DNA of 64,000 nt from Desulfuromusa kysingii (lineage in GTDB: Bacteria > Desulfobacterota > Desulfuromonadia > Desulfuromonadales > Geopsychrobacteraceae). The stretch lies in NCBI RefSeq assembly GCF_900107645.1, contig NZ_FNQN01000010.1, forward strand, positions 1-64,000, in the 5' to 3' direction. This document shows, one piece after another, positions 43,891 through 53,924 of this stretch (position 1 is its first letter; every line of letters starts with the position of its first letter). The position numbers and the translations under genes were made by a program. The notes under the pieces are model-generated. The model was not told where the DNA came from and ran no database searches. It saw only the letters and a program-made list of their open reading frames with translations.

Positions 43891-45771
43891 ATGACTGAAG
43901 CCAGAGCCAAAAAACTTCCCTATCGATCCATTCCGCAAATGATGCAGGTCAACGCAGAAAAATATGCTGACCGGCCAGCGATCAGTTTTAAAAAAGGGGG
44001 CGGATACATCACTCTGAACTATCAACAGTTCTATTCCCGGATTCTAATGACAGCCCGCGGGTTGCGTAAAGCGGGGATGCAAGCTGGTGACAGGGTGGCG
44101 ATTTTTTCTGAAAACCGGGCCGGCTGGGTTATCGCAGATATGGGGATTCAAGCCGCTCTCGGGATCAGCGTTCCAGTCTACGCGACCAATACCGGGGTGC
44201 AGGCTGCATATGTTATTAACCATAGTGGCTCTAAAATCGTTTTTGTTTCTGATCGCAGCCAATACGAAAAACTGCTTGCCGTCCGCGATCAAATTCCCCA
44301 AGTGGAGATGGTTTTCTCGTTTGAGCGTTTTCTTGGGGAGCGAAATCTGCCAGTCCATACTCTTTACCAGCTGTCTGAAATTTCTTATCCTATCCAAGAT
44401 AAAGAAAAACAACAGATTGAAGAGCAGATAGCGTCGATTGATTCAACCGACCTAATCACTGTTATTTACACCTCTGGAACCACAGGAATCCCCAAAGGGG
44501 TGATGTTGACCCAGCATAACATGGCAATCAACGCATGGGATGGTATCCAGCGGGCAGGTGAAGCACAAATGACCGGAACGTTTTTAAGTTTTCTCCCTTT
44601 GAGCCATGTTCTGGAACGGACCGCTGGATACTATGCTGTGTTGATGGGTGGCGGGCATATCGCTTTTGCTGAAGATGTGAATAAAGTGGTTGAAAACATC
44701 CTTGAGGTCAAACCCTCAGCCATGATCAGTGTCCCGCGCCTATTTGAAAAAATTTATTCGCGGATTTATGAAAATATCCACCTGTTGGGCCCGGTTAAAC
44801 GGCAACTTTTTCATAGTGCCATCGCCACAGGACACAAATATATCCACGCCAAATATATTCGGCACCAATCCATAGGACTCCTCGGCCTCAAATACAAGAT
44901 ATATGATCGGTTGGTCTTTCGTAAAATTCGTTCCCGTTTTGGTGGCCAGCTGAAATTCTTTATTTGTGGGGGTGCCCCTCTAGATAAAACCATCAATGAA
45001 TTTATGTGGATTATCGGTATTCCGGTTTTTGAAGGCTACGGTCTGACCGAAACCAGCCCTGCGATTGCCTTGAACAGTCTGCATGAAAATCGTTTTGGCT
45101 CTGTCGGCAAAGCGTTGGGTGACACCGAGTTTAAACTGTTAGAGGATGGTGAACTGCTGGTCAAAGGGTCGGCAGTGATGCGCGGGTATTATCAGGACCA
45201 AAAAGCGACCGCTAACGCATTTGTCGACGGCTGGTTTAAAACTGGAGATATCGCCCATATTGATGAACAGGGTTATGTTTATATTGTTGATCGGAAAAAG
45301 GAGATTATTGTCACTGCTGGGGGGAAAAATATCGCCCCTCAACCTCTGGAAAACACTTTAAAGCTCGACAAATATATTTCTCAAGCCTATATCCATGGGG
45401 ACACTAAACCCTACTTGATCGCGATATTAACCCCGAATTTTGAACGACTGATTGAATTCGGGCACGAAAAACACATCAACTATCTCAGTGTTGACGATTT
45501 AGTCGCTAATGAACAGGTGAAACAACTGTTTGCTGAACGGATAGCGCTATTCAATAAAAACCTTGCGTCCTATCAGACGATCAAAAAATTCATCTTGCTC
45601 CCCCGTGAATTTTCGACAGAGGGTGGGGAATTAACCCCGACGATGAAACTGAAACGCAAAGAGATCTATAAAACCTATAAAGATAAAATCGAACAACTCT
45701 ATCAGCACAATGGTGAGGGGCAAAACTCCCAGCCACAATCTGAAAATGGAGGAAAAAATGAGGCAAATTAA
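43891..45771 (+). CDS. Long-chain acyl-CoA synthetase (AMP-forming)
   Basis: A 626-residue adenylate-forming enzyme that activates fatty acids to acyl-CoA. Landmarks: the P-loop-like TVIYTSGTTGIPKGVMLTQHN (about 188-208), SFLPLSHVLERTAGYY, GYGLTETSPAIALNS, and WFKTGDIAHIDEQGYVYIVDRKKEIIVTAGGKNIAPQPLE. Its length and C-terminal form resemble the FadD15/FAA1-type branch. I chose the ATG at 43891 because AAGGG is 8 nt upstream; the ATG at 43885 is too close. The next gene overlaps by 14 nt, showing tight coupling to beta-oxidation. Confidence 0.94.
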   Translation: MTEARAKKLPYRSIPQMMQVNAEKYADRPAISFKKGGGYITLNYQQFYSRILMTARGLRKAGMQAGDRVAIFSENRAGWVIADMGIQAALGISVPVYATNTGVQAAYVINHSGSKIVFVSDRSQYEKLLAVRDQIPQVEMVFSFERFLGERNLPVHTLYQLSEISYPIQDKEKQQIEEQIASIDSTDLITVIYTSGTTGIPKGVMLTQHNMAINAWDGIQRAGEAQMTGTFLSFLPLSHVLERTAGYYAVLMGGGHIAFAEDVNKVVENILEVKPSAMISVPRLFEKIYSRIYENIHLLGPVKRQLFHSAIATGHKYIHAKYIRHQSIGLLGLKYKIYDRLVFRKIRSRFGGQLKFFICGGAPLDKTINEFMWIIGIPVFEGYGLTETSPAIALNSLHENRFGSVGKALGDTEFKLLEDGELLVKGSAVMRGYYQDQKATANAFVDGWFKTGDIAHIDEQGYVYIVDRKKEIIVTAGGKNIAPQPLENTLKLDKYISQAYIHGDTKPYLIAILTPNFERLIEFGHEKHINYLSVDDLVANEQVKQLFAERIALFNKNLASYQTIKKFILLPREFSTEGGELTPTMKLKRKEIYKTYKDKIEQLYQHNGEGQNSQPQSENGGKNEAN

Positions 45772-48145
45772 TCGTGTTGCCGTGCTTGGGGCCGGCGTTA
45801 TGGGCGCCACTATCGCGGCCCATCTTGCCAATGCGGGTCTGGAAGTTCTGATGTTGGATATCGTCCCGCGAGAACTCACCAGCGAAGAGGAAGCACAGGG
45901 GCTGAACCTGCAATCCCCCCAAGTCCGTAACCGCATCGCCAATGCCGGTCTGGCACAACTGTTAAAAATGAAGCCAGCACCGTTTTATCTACAGCAATAC
46001 GCGAAACAGATCAGCACCGGAAATCTGGATGATGATCTGGCAAAGCTGAAGGACTGTGACTGGGTTATTGAGGTTGTTATTGAGCACATGCCGATCAAAA
46101 AAGATCTGCTGTCAAAATTGGTTCCGAATTTAGCGGCTGGGGCCATCCTTTCAACCAACACCAGCGGTCTTTCGGTGAATGAAATGGCCGAAGTTCTCCC
46201 TGCAGAGATGCGGAAGAATTTTCTTGTCACCCACTTTTTTAATCCTCCGCGTTACATGCGTTTACTGGAAATTGTCCCCAGCCAATATACCGATCCGGCT
46301 ATTGTCTCTGAGTTGGCCGATTTCATCAGCCGCAAACTGGGTAAGGGGATTGTCTACGCTAAAGACACCCCCAACTTTATCGCCAACCGGATTGGGGTTT
46401 TCTCCATTTTCAATGGCATTAAACACATGCTCGATCTGGAGATGACGGTTGAAGAGGTCGACAGTGTCGCTGGACCAGCTACGGCCAGACCGGGATCTGC
46501 TGCCTTCCGCACCAGTGATCTGGTCGGCATCGACACTTTGGTGCACATCTGTAAAAACACTTATGAGTTACTTCCTGACGATGAATGTCGTGAAACCTTC
46601 CAGATTCCTGAATTTATGCAACAGATGGTGGACACAGGACTGCATGGAAATAAAAGCAAAAAGGGCTTTTACAAGAAAGAGCAACGTGACGGTCAGCGAC
46701 AGATCTATTACTACGATTACACCAGCGGTGAATATAAACTTGCAGAAAAACCGAAATTCCCATCCGTCGTCGCCGTCAAGATGGTTGATGATCCGGCGCA
46801 AAAGGTGAAGATGGTGGTCAATGGCAAGGACAAAGGGGCTGAGTTTGCCTGGCGTTCCTTGCGTGATTCACTGATCTATACCGTCAACCGTATCCCTGAA
46901 ATTGCTGACGACATTGTCAATATCGATAATGGCATGAAGTGGGGCTTCAACTGGGAAATCGGTCCCTTTGAAATGCTTGACGCCATTGGTGTTGAAAGTT
47001 TTGTCAAACGGGCAGAAAAAGATGGCGTCGCGGTTCCTGAAAGCTTGAAAGGGGTCACCAGCTTCTACCGCTACAACGATTCCGGACAGCAGGAATACTA
47101 CGACTTACAAGCAAAAAACTACCATCTGATGGCGCAAAAAGAGGGGCAGATCAATCTGCAAATTCTTAAGAAAACCTCGGGAGTGGTAGAGAAAACGGCA
47201 AACTGTTCAGTGGTCGATCTGGGCGATGGTGTCTTCGGGATGGAATTTCATTCGAAGATGAACTCTATCAGTGGTGACATTCTGGCCATGACCCACAAGG
47301 CCATAAAACGGGCGGAAGAAGAGGGTGTTGGGCTAGTGATCGGCAATCAAGGGAGCAATTTTTCGGTCGGTGCCAATCTGATGTTGTTGGCGGTTGCTCT
47401 GGCTGAAGGGGCTTATGAAGATATTGATTTAAGTGTCCGCGCCTTCCAGAAAGCCACCATGGCAGTGAAATACGCCAAAGTCCCTGTTGTTGCTGCCCCT
47501 TTCGGTATGGCTCTGGGTGGAGGTTGTGAATTCTCACTCCATGCTGATGCCATCAACGCCTCCGCAGAAACCTACATGGGGCTGGTTGAGATTGGTGTGG
47601 GGCTCATTCCAGCAGGCGGCGGGACTAAGGAGATGTGTCTCCGTGCTGTGGAATTAGCCAACCAATATGATACCGATGTCACCCCCTTTATCTTCAAAAA
47701 CTTTCAGCAGATCGGCATGGCCAAAGTCTCCATGGGAGCCGCTGAACTCAAGGGAATGGGGTATATGCGCAACGGCGATAGTATTAGTATGGATATTGAT
47801 CGTCTTCTTGCTGATGCGAAACAGAAGGTTCTGGCGCTGGCAACCAACTATCGACCTCAACGACCTGCGGAAGATGTCCCCGCCCCTGGCCGGAGCATCG
47901 CTGCCAGCATCAAAAGTCAGCTGTGGAATATGAAGATGGGTGGTTTTGTCACTGCATACGAAGCTGAAATGGGTGGCGTTATTGCCGATGTCATTACCGG
48001 CGGAGATGTTCTTCCGGGGACGCCGATTTCAGAAGAGTATCTCCTGCAACTGGAACGGCAGGCGTTTCTCAAATTGTGTGGCAATAAGAAGACCGCCGAG
48101 CGGATTCAACATATGTTGAAAAAAGGCAAACCGCTGCGCAATTAA
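45758..48145 (+). CDS. fadN: 3-hydroxyacyl-CoA dehydrogenase/enoyl-CoA hydratase, FadN-like
   Basis: A 795-residue bifunctional protein with the dehydrogenase domain first (NAD motif VAVLGAGVMGATIAAHLANAG, about 7-27; VTHFFNPPRYMRLLEIVP; KDTPNFIANRIGVF) and an enoyl-CoA hydratase domain near the C-terminus (about 480-720; GNQGSNFSVGANL, GMALGGGCEFSLHADAI, EIGVGLIPAGGGTKE). This order and length match FadN of Gram-positive bacteria, not enteric FadB. It overlaps the ligase gene by 14 nt with GGAGG upstream. Thiolase and acyl-CoA dehydrogenase follow, giving the fadN-fadA-fadE order. Confidence 0.93.
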   Translation: MRQINRVAVLGAGVMGATIAAHLANAGLEVLMLDIVPRELTSEEEAQGLNLQSPQVRNRIANAGLAQLLKMKPAPFYLQQYAKQISTGNLDDDLAKLKDCDWVIEVVIEHMPIKKDLLSKLVPNLAAGAILSTNTSGLSVNEMAEVLPAEMRKNFLVTHFFNPPRYMRLLEIVPSQYTDPAIVSELADFISRKLGKGIVYAKDTPNFIANRIGVFSIFNGIKHMLDLEMTVEEVDSVAGPATARPGSAAFRTSDLVGIDTLVHICKNTYELLPDDECRETFQIPEFMQQMVDTGLHGNKSKKGFYKKEQRDGQRQIYYYDYTSGEYKLAEKPKFPSVVAVKMVDDPAQKVKMVVNGKDKGAEFAWRSLRDSLIYTVNRIPEIADDIVNIDNGMKWGFNWEIGPFEMLDAIGVESFVKRAEKDGVAVPESLKGVTSFYRYNDSGQQEYYDLQAKNYHLMAQKEGQINLQILKKTSGVVEKTANCSVVDLGDGVFGMEFHSKMNSISGDILAMTHKAIKRAEEEGVGLVIGNQGSNFSVGANLMLLAVALAEGAYEDIDLSVRAFQKATMAVKYAKVPVVAAPFGMALGGGCEFSLHADAINASAETYMGLVEIGVGLIPAGGGTKEMCLRAVELANQYDTDVTPFIFKNFQQIGMAKVSMGAAELKGMGYMRNGDSISMDIDRLLADAKQKVLALATNYRPQRPAEDVPAPGRSIAASIKSQLWNMKMGGFVTAYEAEMGGVIADVITGGDVLPGTPISEEYLLQLERQAFLKLCGNKKTAERIQHMLKKGKPLRN

Positions 48146-48236
48146 ATGAAATCTTTGTCGGGGCAGACTTCGGTGTCTGTCCTGCCATACGCAAGGGCGT
48201 ACACACAGATGCGCTCCTACAGACGGAGAATAAACG

Positions 48237-49409
48237 ATGAAAACAGCTTATATACTTGCCGCCTACCGCACCCCTGGCTGTCGCGCCAACAAAGGCAAAT
48301 TCAAAGATATGCGTCCCGATGATCTGGCTGCAGCGGCCTTGGCCGGCTTGATTGAACGGACCAAGATTGACCCTATGCGGATTGATGACGTGATCCTCGG
48401 CTGTGCTTTTCCGGAAGGGGAACAAGGGATGAATGTTGCCCGGGTCGCTGCGCTGAAAGCAGGGATCCCTTACCAGGTGCCGGCTCAGACAATTAACCGC
48501 TTCTGCTCTTCTGGTCTACAGAGTATTGCCCTGGCAGCAGAACGGATCATGGCAGGATTTGCCGACTGCATCATTGCCGGAGGGACCGAATCCATGACCA
48601 CGGTTCCTATGGGAGGCAATAAATACAGTGCCAACCCCGGACTGGTATCACAGTGGCCTGAAACCTTCGCCTCTATGGGAGTCACCGCTGAATTAGTCGC
48701 GGAAAAATATCAAATCAGCCGTCAGGATCAGGATGCTTTTTCGGTCGCAAGCCATCAAAAAGCGGCTGCAGCGATCGCAGCAGGACGTTTCAGTGATGAA
48801 ATTATCCCTGTAGAGATTGAAAAAACCGCCATTGTTAAAGGGAAGATTCAGAAAACAACTGAACTTGTTGACATCGATGATGGCGTTCGCGCCGACACTA
48901 GCCTTGAAGGGTTGGCCAAACTTAAAACCCCTTTTAAGCAAGGGGGGTCAGTCACCGCAGGGTCATCGTCACAAATGACCGATGGCGCTGCGGCAGCTCT
49001 GGTGGTCTCTGAAGACTTTATCAAACAAATCGGTGGTGAACCACTGGCCCGCTTTGTTGCTTTCGCGGTTAAAGGGGTCCCACCTGAAATTATGGGAATT
49101 GGCCCTATTGAGGCCATCCCTGCAGCTCTAAAACTCGCGGGACTGCAACTTGGCGATATTGGTCTGATTGAGCTGAATGAGGCCTTTGCAGCACAATCGC
49201 TAGCGGTTATCAGAGAACTCGGCTTAAATACGGAGACCCTCAATGTCAACGGAGGCGCGATCGCCCTTGGACATCCGCTGGGTTGCACAGGAGCGAAATT
49301 GACAGCAACTCTATTGCACGAAATGCAGCGGCGTGAATTGCGCTACGGCATGGTCTCTATGTGTATCGGCGGTGGTATGGGGGCTGCCGGAATTTTTGAA
49401 AAGATTTAA
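48237..49409 (+). CDS. fadA: Acetyl-CoA C-acyltransferase (thiolase)
   Basis: A 390-residue thiolase that splits 3-ketoacyl-CoA. The nucleophilic Cys90 is in NRFCSSGLQS, the His in GGAIALGHPLGCTGAK and the second Cys in SMCIGGGMG near the C-terminus. Length fits. It lies 91 bp after fadN, whose protein supplies its substrate, and 32 bp before the acyl-CoA dehydrogenase gene. The spacer of 91 bp contains no feature I can name. Confidence 0.95.
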   Translation: MKTAYILAAYRTPGCRANKGKFKDMRPDDLAAAALAGLIERTKIDPMRIDDVILGCAFPEGEQGMNVARVAALKAGIPYQVPAQTINRFCSSGLQSIALAAERIMAGFADCIIAGGTESMTTVPMGGNKYSANPGLVSQWPETFASMGVTAELVAEKYQISRQDQDAFSVASHQKAAAAIAAGRFSDEIIPVEIEKTAIVKGKIQKTTELVDIDDGVRADTSLEGLAKLKTPFKQGGSVTAGSSSQMTDGAAAALVVSEDFIKQIGGEPLARFVAFAVKGVPPEIMGIGPIEAIPAALKLAGLQLGDIGLIELNEAFAAQSLAVIRELGLNTETLNVNGGAIALGHPLGCTGAKLTATLLHEMQRRELRYGMVSMCIGGGMGAAGIFEKI

Positions 49410-49441
49410 ATTTAATTCTTTAGATAAGAGGAGGTGAGATT

Positions 49442-51220
49442 ATGGCTGGAAAAATTATGAAAGGTGGCGAATTTCTAATTGTCGAAACCGACTGTCAGGA
49501 TATTTTTACTCCGGAAGACTTTACTGATGAGCAGCGGCAGATAGCTGAAACAACAGAACAATTTGTCGAGAATGAAATCATCCCCCATCAGGATGAGATT
49601 GAAGCGCAAAACTTCGATTACGTTATCGATGGGATGCGCAAATGTGGTGAACTCGGGCTGTTAATGATGGATGCTCCGGAAGAAGAGGGAGGATTGGAAC
49701 TGGACAAAGCCACCAGCATGTTGGTGGGCGAAAAGATTTCCACCAGCGGCTCCTTTTCTGTCGCTTTTGCCGCCCACACTGGAATCGGCACTCTGCCTCT
49801 GATCTATTACGGAACCGCAGAGCAGAAGAAAAAATATCTGGAAAAAATAATTACCGGTGAATGGTGTTCGGCATATTGTCTGACAGAGCCCGGATCGGGG
49901 AGCGACGCCCTGGGGGCACAATCCTCTGCCATTCTTTCCGAAGACGGGACACATTACATCCTCAATGGCACCAAGCAGTACATTACAAATGGTGGTTTTG
50001 CCGAACTCTTTACCATTTTTGCCAAGGTTGACAAGCAACACTTTACCGCCTTTCTGGTAGAAAAAAGTTTCCCAGGTCTGGTCGTTGGCAACGAAGAGAA
50101 AAAAATGGGGATCAAAGGGAGTTCAACTACGCAGATTATCCTTGATAACTGCAAAGTCCCTGTTGAAAACGTTCTCGGAGACATTGGCAAAGGCCATAAA
50201 ATCGCCTTTAATTCCTTGAATATCGGTCGGTTCAAACTTGGTGCGGGGGTTACAGGTGCAGCGAAAATGGCCCTCGCTGAAGGGATTCGTTACGCCAATG
50301 AACGTAAACAGTTCAGTCGGCAGATCTCTTCCTTTGGTGCAATACAAGAAAAAATTGCCGATTTAACGGCCTCGATCTATGCGTCGGAATCTTTAGTTTA
50401 CCGCCTGGCGGGTCTCCTTGATGATAAACTTGCAACCATCGAAAAGGGAGCCGATGACTACTATGAGCAATATCTCAAAGGGATAGAGGAATATGCTCCC
50501 GAGTGTGGTATCTCCAAGGTTTTCTGTAGCGATGTGCTGGCCAAAACCGTCGATGAAGTTGTCCAGATTCACGGCGGCTATGGGTTCTGCAGCGAATACC
50601 CTGCTGAGCGCTATTATCGGGATGAACGGATCAATCGGATTTTTGAAGGGACCAATGAAATCAATCGATTGTTAACCTCGGGGATGATCCTCAAACGGGC
50701 TATGAAGGGTGAACTCCCTTTACAGGCAGAATCCATGAAGGCATTTGAAGCATTGATGACCCCTTCGTTTGAAGACGTCGATGATTCGATCCCTTTTATT
50801 GCCGAGAAAACCACGATCCAAAACCTGAAAACCCTGTTCCTGATCCTGTCCGGTGCTGGCGTGCAGAAATACATGGACAAATTGGCCGATGAACAGGAAA
50901 TCCTCATGGCTGCAGCCGACATTGCTATCCAGATTTTTGCCATGGAAAGTGCGGTTCTCCGGGCAGAAAAGATTATTGACTCGCTGAGCCCGGCCAAGCA
51001 GGAGCAACTCCGTGCTGCGGTCAAGGTTGCCACCTTTAACGCCACCGAAATCGCCGCCAGCGCTGCAAAAAAAGGCGCCTATATGGTCGAGGAAGGTGAT
51101 ACCCTAACCATGATCCTCTCCGGGGTACGTCGTTTCACCAAATATGACGCCACCGGGTTATTGCAAGCCAAGCGCACCCTTGCTCAGGCAGCTATCGAGG
51201 TGGAAAAGTATATTTTCTGA
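49442..51220 (+). CDS. fadE: Acyl-CoA dehydrogenase with C-terminal extension
   Basis: A 592-residue flavoprotein oxidising acyl-CoA to 2-enoyl-CoA. The core (about 25-420) carries the CoA/FAD signature AYCLTEPGSGSDALG, the second signature and the catalytic Glu in RIFEGTNEINRLL. An extra helical domain (about 430-592) makes it longer than short-chain enzymes (about 380) and similar to the 590-residue FadE of the fadNAE operons in bacilli. AGGAGG lies upstream. It ends the beta-oxidation operon; a terminator follows. Confidence 0.93.
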   Translation: MAGKIMKGGEFLIVETDCQDIFTPEDFTDEQRQIAETTEQFVENEIIPHQDEIEAQNFDYVIDGMRKCGELGLLMMDAPEEEGGLELDKATSMLVGEKISTSGSFSVAFAAHTGIGTLPLIYYGTAEQKKKYLEKIITGEWCSAYCLTEPGSGSDALGAQSSAILSEDGTHYILNGTKQYITNGGFAELFTIFAKVDKQHFTAFLVEKSFPGLVVGNEEKKMGIKGSSTTQIILDNCKVPVENVLGDIGKGHKIAFNSLNIGRFKLGAGVTGAAKMALAEGIRYANERKQFSRQISSFGAIQEKIADLTASIYASESLVYRLAGLLDDKLATIEKGADDYYEQYLKGIEEYAPECGISKVFCSDVLAKTVDEVVQIHGGYGFCSEYPAERYYRDERINRIFEGTNEINRLLTSGMILKRAMKGELPLQAESMKAFEALMTPSFEDVDDSIPFIAEKTTIQNLKTLFLILSGAGVQKYMDKLADEQEILMAAADIAIQIFAMESAVLRAEKIIDSLSPAKQEQLRAAVKVATFNATEIAASAAKKGAYMVEEGDTLTMILSGVRRFTKYDATGLLQAKRTLAQAAIEVEKYIF

Positions 51221-51283
51221 TTCTGGACATTCGCAACGGGGACAGAGACCCGTTCTTAACGTCATTGACTATTTATTGTGTTG

Positions 51284-51312
51284 GGGGAGCCTCTCTGTGG
51301 GCTCCCGCGTTT
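51284..51312 (+). terminator. Rho-independent terminator after the acyl-CoA dehydrogenase gene
   Basis: GGGAGCC / GGCTCCC with an 8-nt loop followed by GCGTTTCGTTTT, 64 bp after the stop. Its position also argues for the later start (51334) of the MBL gene. Confidence 0.75.
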
Positions 51313-51333
51313 CGTTTTAGGCAATCATATTAT

Positions 51334-52275
51334 ATGACACCGATACAGCACACCATCAATACCGCCTATGTCGTTGGCCCGGTCCATTGCTACAGTAGCG
51401 AAATCAATGGCCAACTGGTTCTCTTTGATACCGGGCCACCATCCGATGAAGCTAAACGATATCTGCAAAGCAATCTTCAGTTTGAGCGTCTGCAACATGT
51501 CATTATTACCCATTGTCACATTGATCACTATGGGTTAGCCAACTGGCTGAGTCAGCAGACCGATGCCACCATCTACCTTCCGTTCCGGGATCATCTAAAA
51601 ATTACCCGGCATGCGGAGCGGTTAGAGCTGATGTACGACCTGATCTTGCAGATTGGCTTTGCACCTGACTTTTTAGATCGCTTTCGCGCCAATATGGGGG
51701 ATGGAACAGTTTTCCCGCCATTACCAGAAAAATTTAAGATTATTGAAGATGGATTGCCGCCAGAACTGGGGTTAACCGCTCAGTCCTGCCCTGGACATTC
51801 TCAAAGCGATATGGTTTTCACTACCGCAGATTGGGCGATTACCGGGGATGTGATGTTACAAGCGATTTTTCAGACCCCGTTGCTTGACGTTGACCTGTTG
51901 ACTGGAGAGCGTTTTCACAACTATGCAGCCTACTGTGAAAGTTTAAAAAAACTGGTCACCTTGCGGGATAAAATCATCCTACCGGGCCATCGGGAGACTA
52001 TTGAAAGCGTGGACAGTTGCCTCCTTTTTTATCTCCGCAAACTGCTGGTGCGGGCAGGGCGAATTAAAAACCTGTTGTTGAACATGAACGCCGCAGACAT
52101 TGTCATTAATCATTTAAACGATGACACTAAGCATCCCTTTGTCAGTTATCTAAAAGCCTCTGAAATTGTTTTTTTACAGGATTTTATGGCTCATCCTGAA
52201 CGGTTAAAGGCAACCCTGATTGAGATCGGTCTATATCCGCAGGTAGCAGATAGCTTTACTTATGCCATCACATGA
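51334..52275 (+). CDS. Metallo-beta-lactamase-fold hydrolase
   Basis: A 313-residue MBL-fold protein. The zinc motif HCHIDH (in ITHCHIDHYGLANWL), a second ligand in CPGHSQSD, the Asp in ITGDVML and a late His in LPGHRETI are present, so both metal sites look intact. The C-terminal about 90 residues form an extra helical domain. It may hydrolyse a thioester or ester; its place between beta-oxidation genes hints at acyl-CoA metabolism but does not prove it. The ATG at 51334 is chosen because the upstream part of the frame overlaps a terminator hairpin. Confidence 0.87.
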   Translation: MTPIQHTINTAYVVGPVHCYSSEINGQLVLFDTGPPSDEAKRYLQSNLQFERLQHVIITHCHIDHYGLANWLSQQTDATIYLPFRDHLKITRHAERLELMYDLILQIGFAPDFLDRFRANMGDGTVFPPLPEKFKIIEDGLPPELGLTAQSCPGHSQSDMVFTTADWAITGDVMLQAIFQTPLLDVDLLTGERFHNYAAYCESLKKLVTLRDKIILPGHRETIESVDSCLLFYLRKLLVRAGRIKNLLLNMNAADIVINHLNDDTKHPFVSYLKASEIVFLQDFMAHPERLKATLIEIGLYPQVADSFTYAIT

Positions 52276-52378
52276 TGGTCTAAGTTTTGGGGCATGCACT
52301 CAGTTTTTTCCGCTGTTGATTTGCTCCAGATGCGGCTGGTCTGCTGTTCAGAATCTCTGTGACTACAAGGACTAAAAT

Positions 52379-53158
52379 ATGAAAAATAGAACCGAGTTAG
52401 TGAGAACCAAAATAGATCGGGGAATTTTACAAATTACCATTCACAGACCGGAAAAGAAGAATGCCCTGACATTGGCTATGTATACTGCCCTGACAACAGC
52501 TTTGGACGAGGCGGAGATGAATACTGCAATCCGGGTCATTCTGTTGTGCGGAGCAGAGGGGTGCTTTACCAGCGGTAATGATTTAAATGATTTTGCCACG
52601 CATCCCCCGCAAGGGGAAGAGAGCCCAGTTTTCCACTTTCTCCGCGCGATCAGTCAGGCCAATAAGCCGATTATTGCCATGGTCAGTGGTGCTGCCGTGG
52701 GTATCGGTACCACCATGCTCCTTCACTGTGATCTGGTTTATGCTGATCAAACCGCCAACTTTCAACTCCCCTTTGTCCCCCTTGGCCTTTGCCCCGAGGC
52801 GGCTTCAAGTTATCTGCTGCCAAAGCTAGTGGGTTTTTTACGTGCATCTGAGATATTGCTGCTGGGGGAATGCATCAATGCTGAAAAGGCTGAGTTGCTT
52901 GGATTGGTCAATCAAGTTTTTCCCAAAGATAAATTGCGGCAACATGTTATGGATAAGGCCCTGCGACTGGCGAAACAACCCCCTGCCTCGGTTCGCCTGA
53001 CCAAATCCTTACTGCGAGAAAGTCAAGCTCAGCAAGTGGCCGAGGTGATGAGTAAAGAAGGAGCATTATTCCTCCAGCAGCTTGCTAAACCTGAGGCACA
53101 AGAAGCGATTAAGGCTTTTACAGAAAAAAGGCCAGCCGACTTTTCACGCTTTTCCTGA
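52379..53158 (+). CDS. Enoyl-CoA hydratase/isomerase family protein
   Basis: A 259-residue crotonase-fold protein (VRTKIDRGILQITIHRPEKKNALTLAMYTAL, CGAEGCFTSGNDLNDF, MVSGAAVGIGTTMLLHCDLVYADQTANFQLPFVPLGLCPEAASSYLLP). In the second block the position usually Glu in hydratases is Ala or Gly, and an Asp-containing NDL segment is present, so it may act as an isomerase rather than a hydratase. AAGGA lies upstream. It stands alone, 103 bp after the MBL gene, and may extend the substrate range of the pathway. Confidence 0.88.
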   Translation: MKNRTELVRTKIDRGILQITIHRPEKKNALTLAMYTALTTALDEAEMNTAIRVILLCGAEGCFTSGNDLNDFATHPPQGEESPVFHFLRAISQANKPIIAMVSGAAVGIGTTMLLHCDLVYADQTANFQLPFVPLGLCPEAASSYLLPKLVGFLRASEILLLGECINAEKAELLGLVNQVFPKDKLRQHVMDKALRLAKQPPASVRLTKSLLRESQAQQVAEVMSKEGALFLQQLAKPEAQEAIKAFTEKRPADFSRFS

Positions 53159-53247
53159 TGAATGCGTGTTTACTGTTTGATGGCAGAGCCTTTTGATATC
53201 GATTATTATGATAATGACAGAAATTATTGTTTTGACCCGGTGAGTGT

Positions 53248-53460
53248 ATGGCGGCTGTAGTTATCCTGAATAAATGCACTGGTTGTGGCGCCTGTGTGGC
53301 CAGCTGCCCACTATCTGCGCTGACGCTGGAAGCCGAACACGCCAATGGTTTCTGCTGTAAACGGGCGATCGTCAATAAGCAAAAATGTCACATCTGTGGC
53401 AATTGTATTTCCGTTTGTCCGCATCTGGCGCTGGTTTTCCTGCCCCAACAAAAGCAATAA
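53248..53460 (+). CDS. Small 2[4Fe-4S] ferredoxin
   Basis: A 70-residue protein with two cluster motifs: CTGCGACVASCP (9-20) and CHICGNCISVCP (47-58). It is a low-potential electron carrier in the cytoplasm. Two further Cys (FCCKR) lie between the motifs. It follows the enoyl-CoA hydratase gene by 89 bp. It could serve acyl-CoA dehydrogenation or be unrelated. The ribosome-binding site is weak (GGTGAG). Confidence 0.87.
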   Translation: MAAVVILNKCTGCGACVASCPLSALTLEAEHANGFCCKRAIVNKQKCHICGNCISVCPHLALVFLPQQKQ

Positions 53461-53815
53461 AGTCGCTCGCTATAATCAAAGTGTTGTTACTTTGCACTTG
53501 CTTCCCACAAAATTTTTAGATTTATGCTACTGACCAACCTGCTATTTTTTAAGCACTTTTTGTTGCTTTTCTTGCTCCTCAAGAGGCGATGGTTAAAATT
53601 CATCTGGATAAAAATTTCAGAGATTATATACTCACGTATGCTTGATCGGAATTATGATTAATAGTTTAGTGAATCACTGGCCTTTCTCTGATATGTTCTG
53701 GATCTAACAGGGGCCTAATCCTTTGTTACCGCTCACTTTTAAATTGAGTATTCAATCCGCTTTTAAGGGGAATTTATTTGCTTGAAAAAAACAGCGTTTT
53801 AATGATCGAAGCGGT

Positions 53816-53829
53816 TGACCATGAGGTCA
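53816..53829. promoter_or_regulatory. Palindrome TGACC-ATGA-GGTCA in the leader of nhaD
   Basis: A perfect 5-bp dyad overlapping a possible -35 (TTGACC at 53815) about 100 bp upstream of nhaD. The remainder of the 464-bp gap (53461-53924) is AT-rich with no gene or hairpin I can support. Confidence 0.35.
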
Positions 53830-53924
53830 CGCTCATGCTACATATGCGAGGTTTTCACCTTTAATGTGAGATTTCCCGTAAATTAACCCGAGAGCAATCA
53901 AACCTTATATTGGAGTCTGATGCA

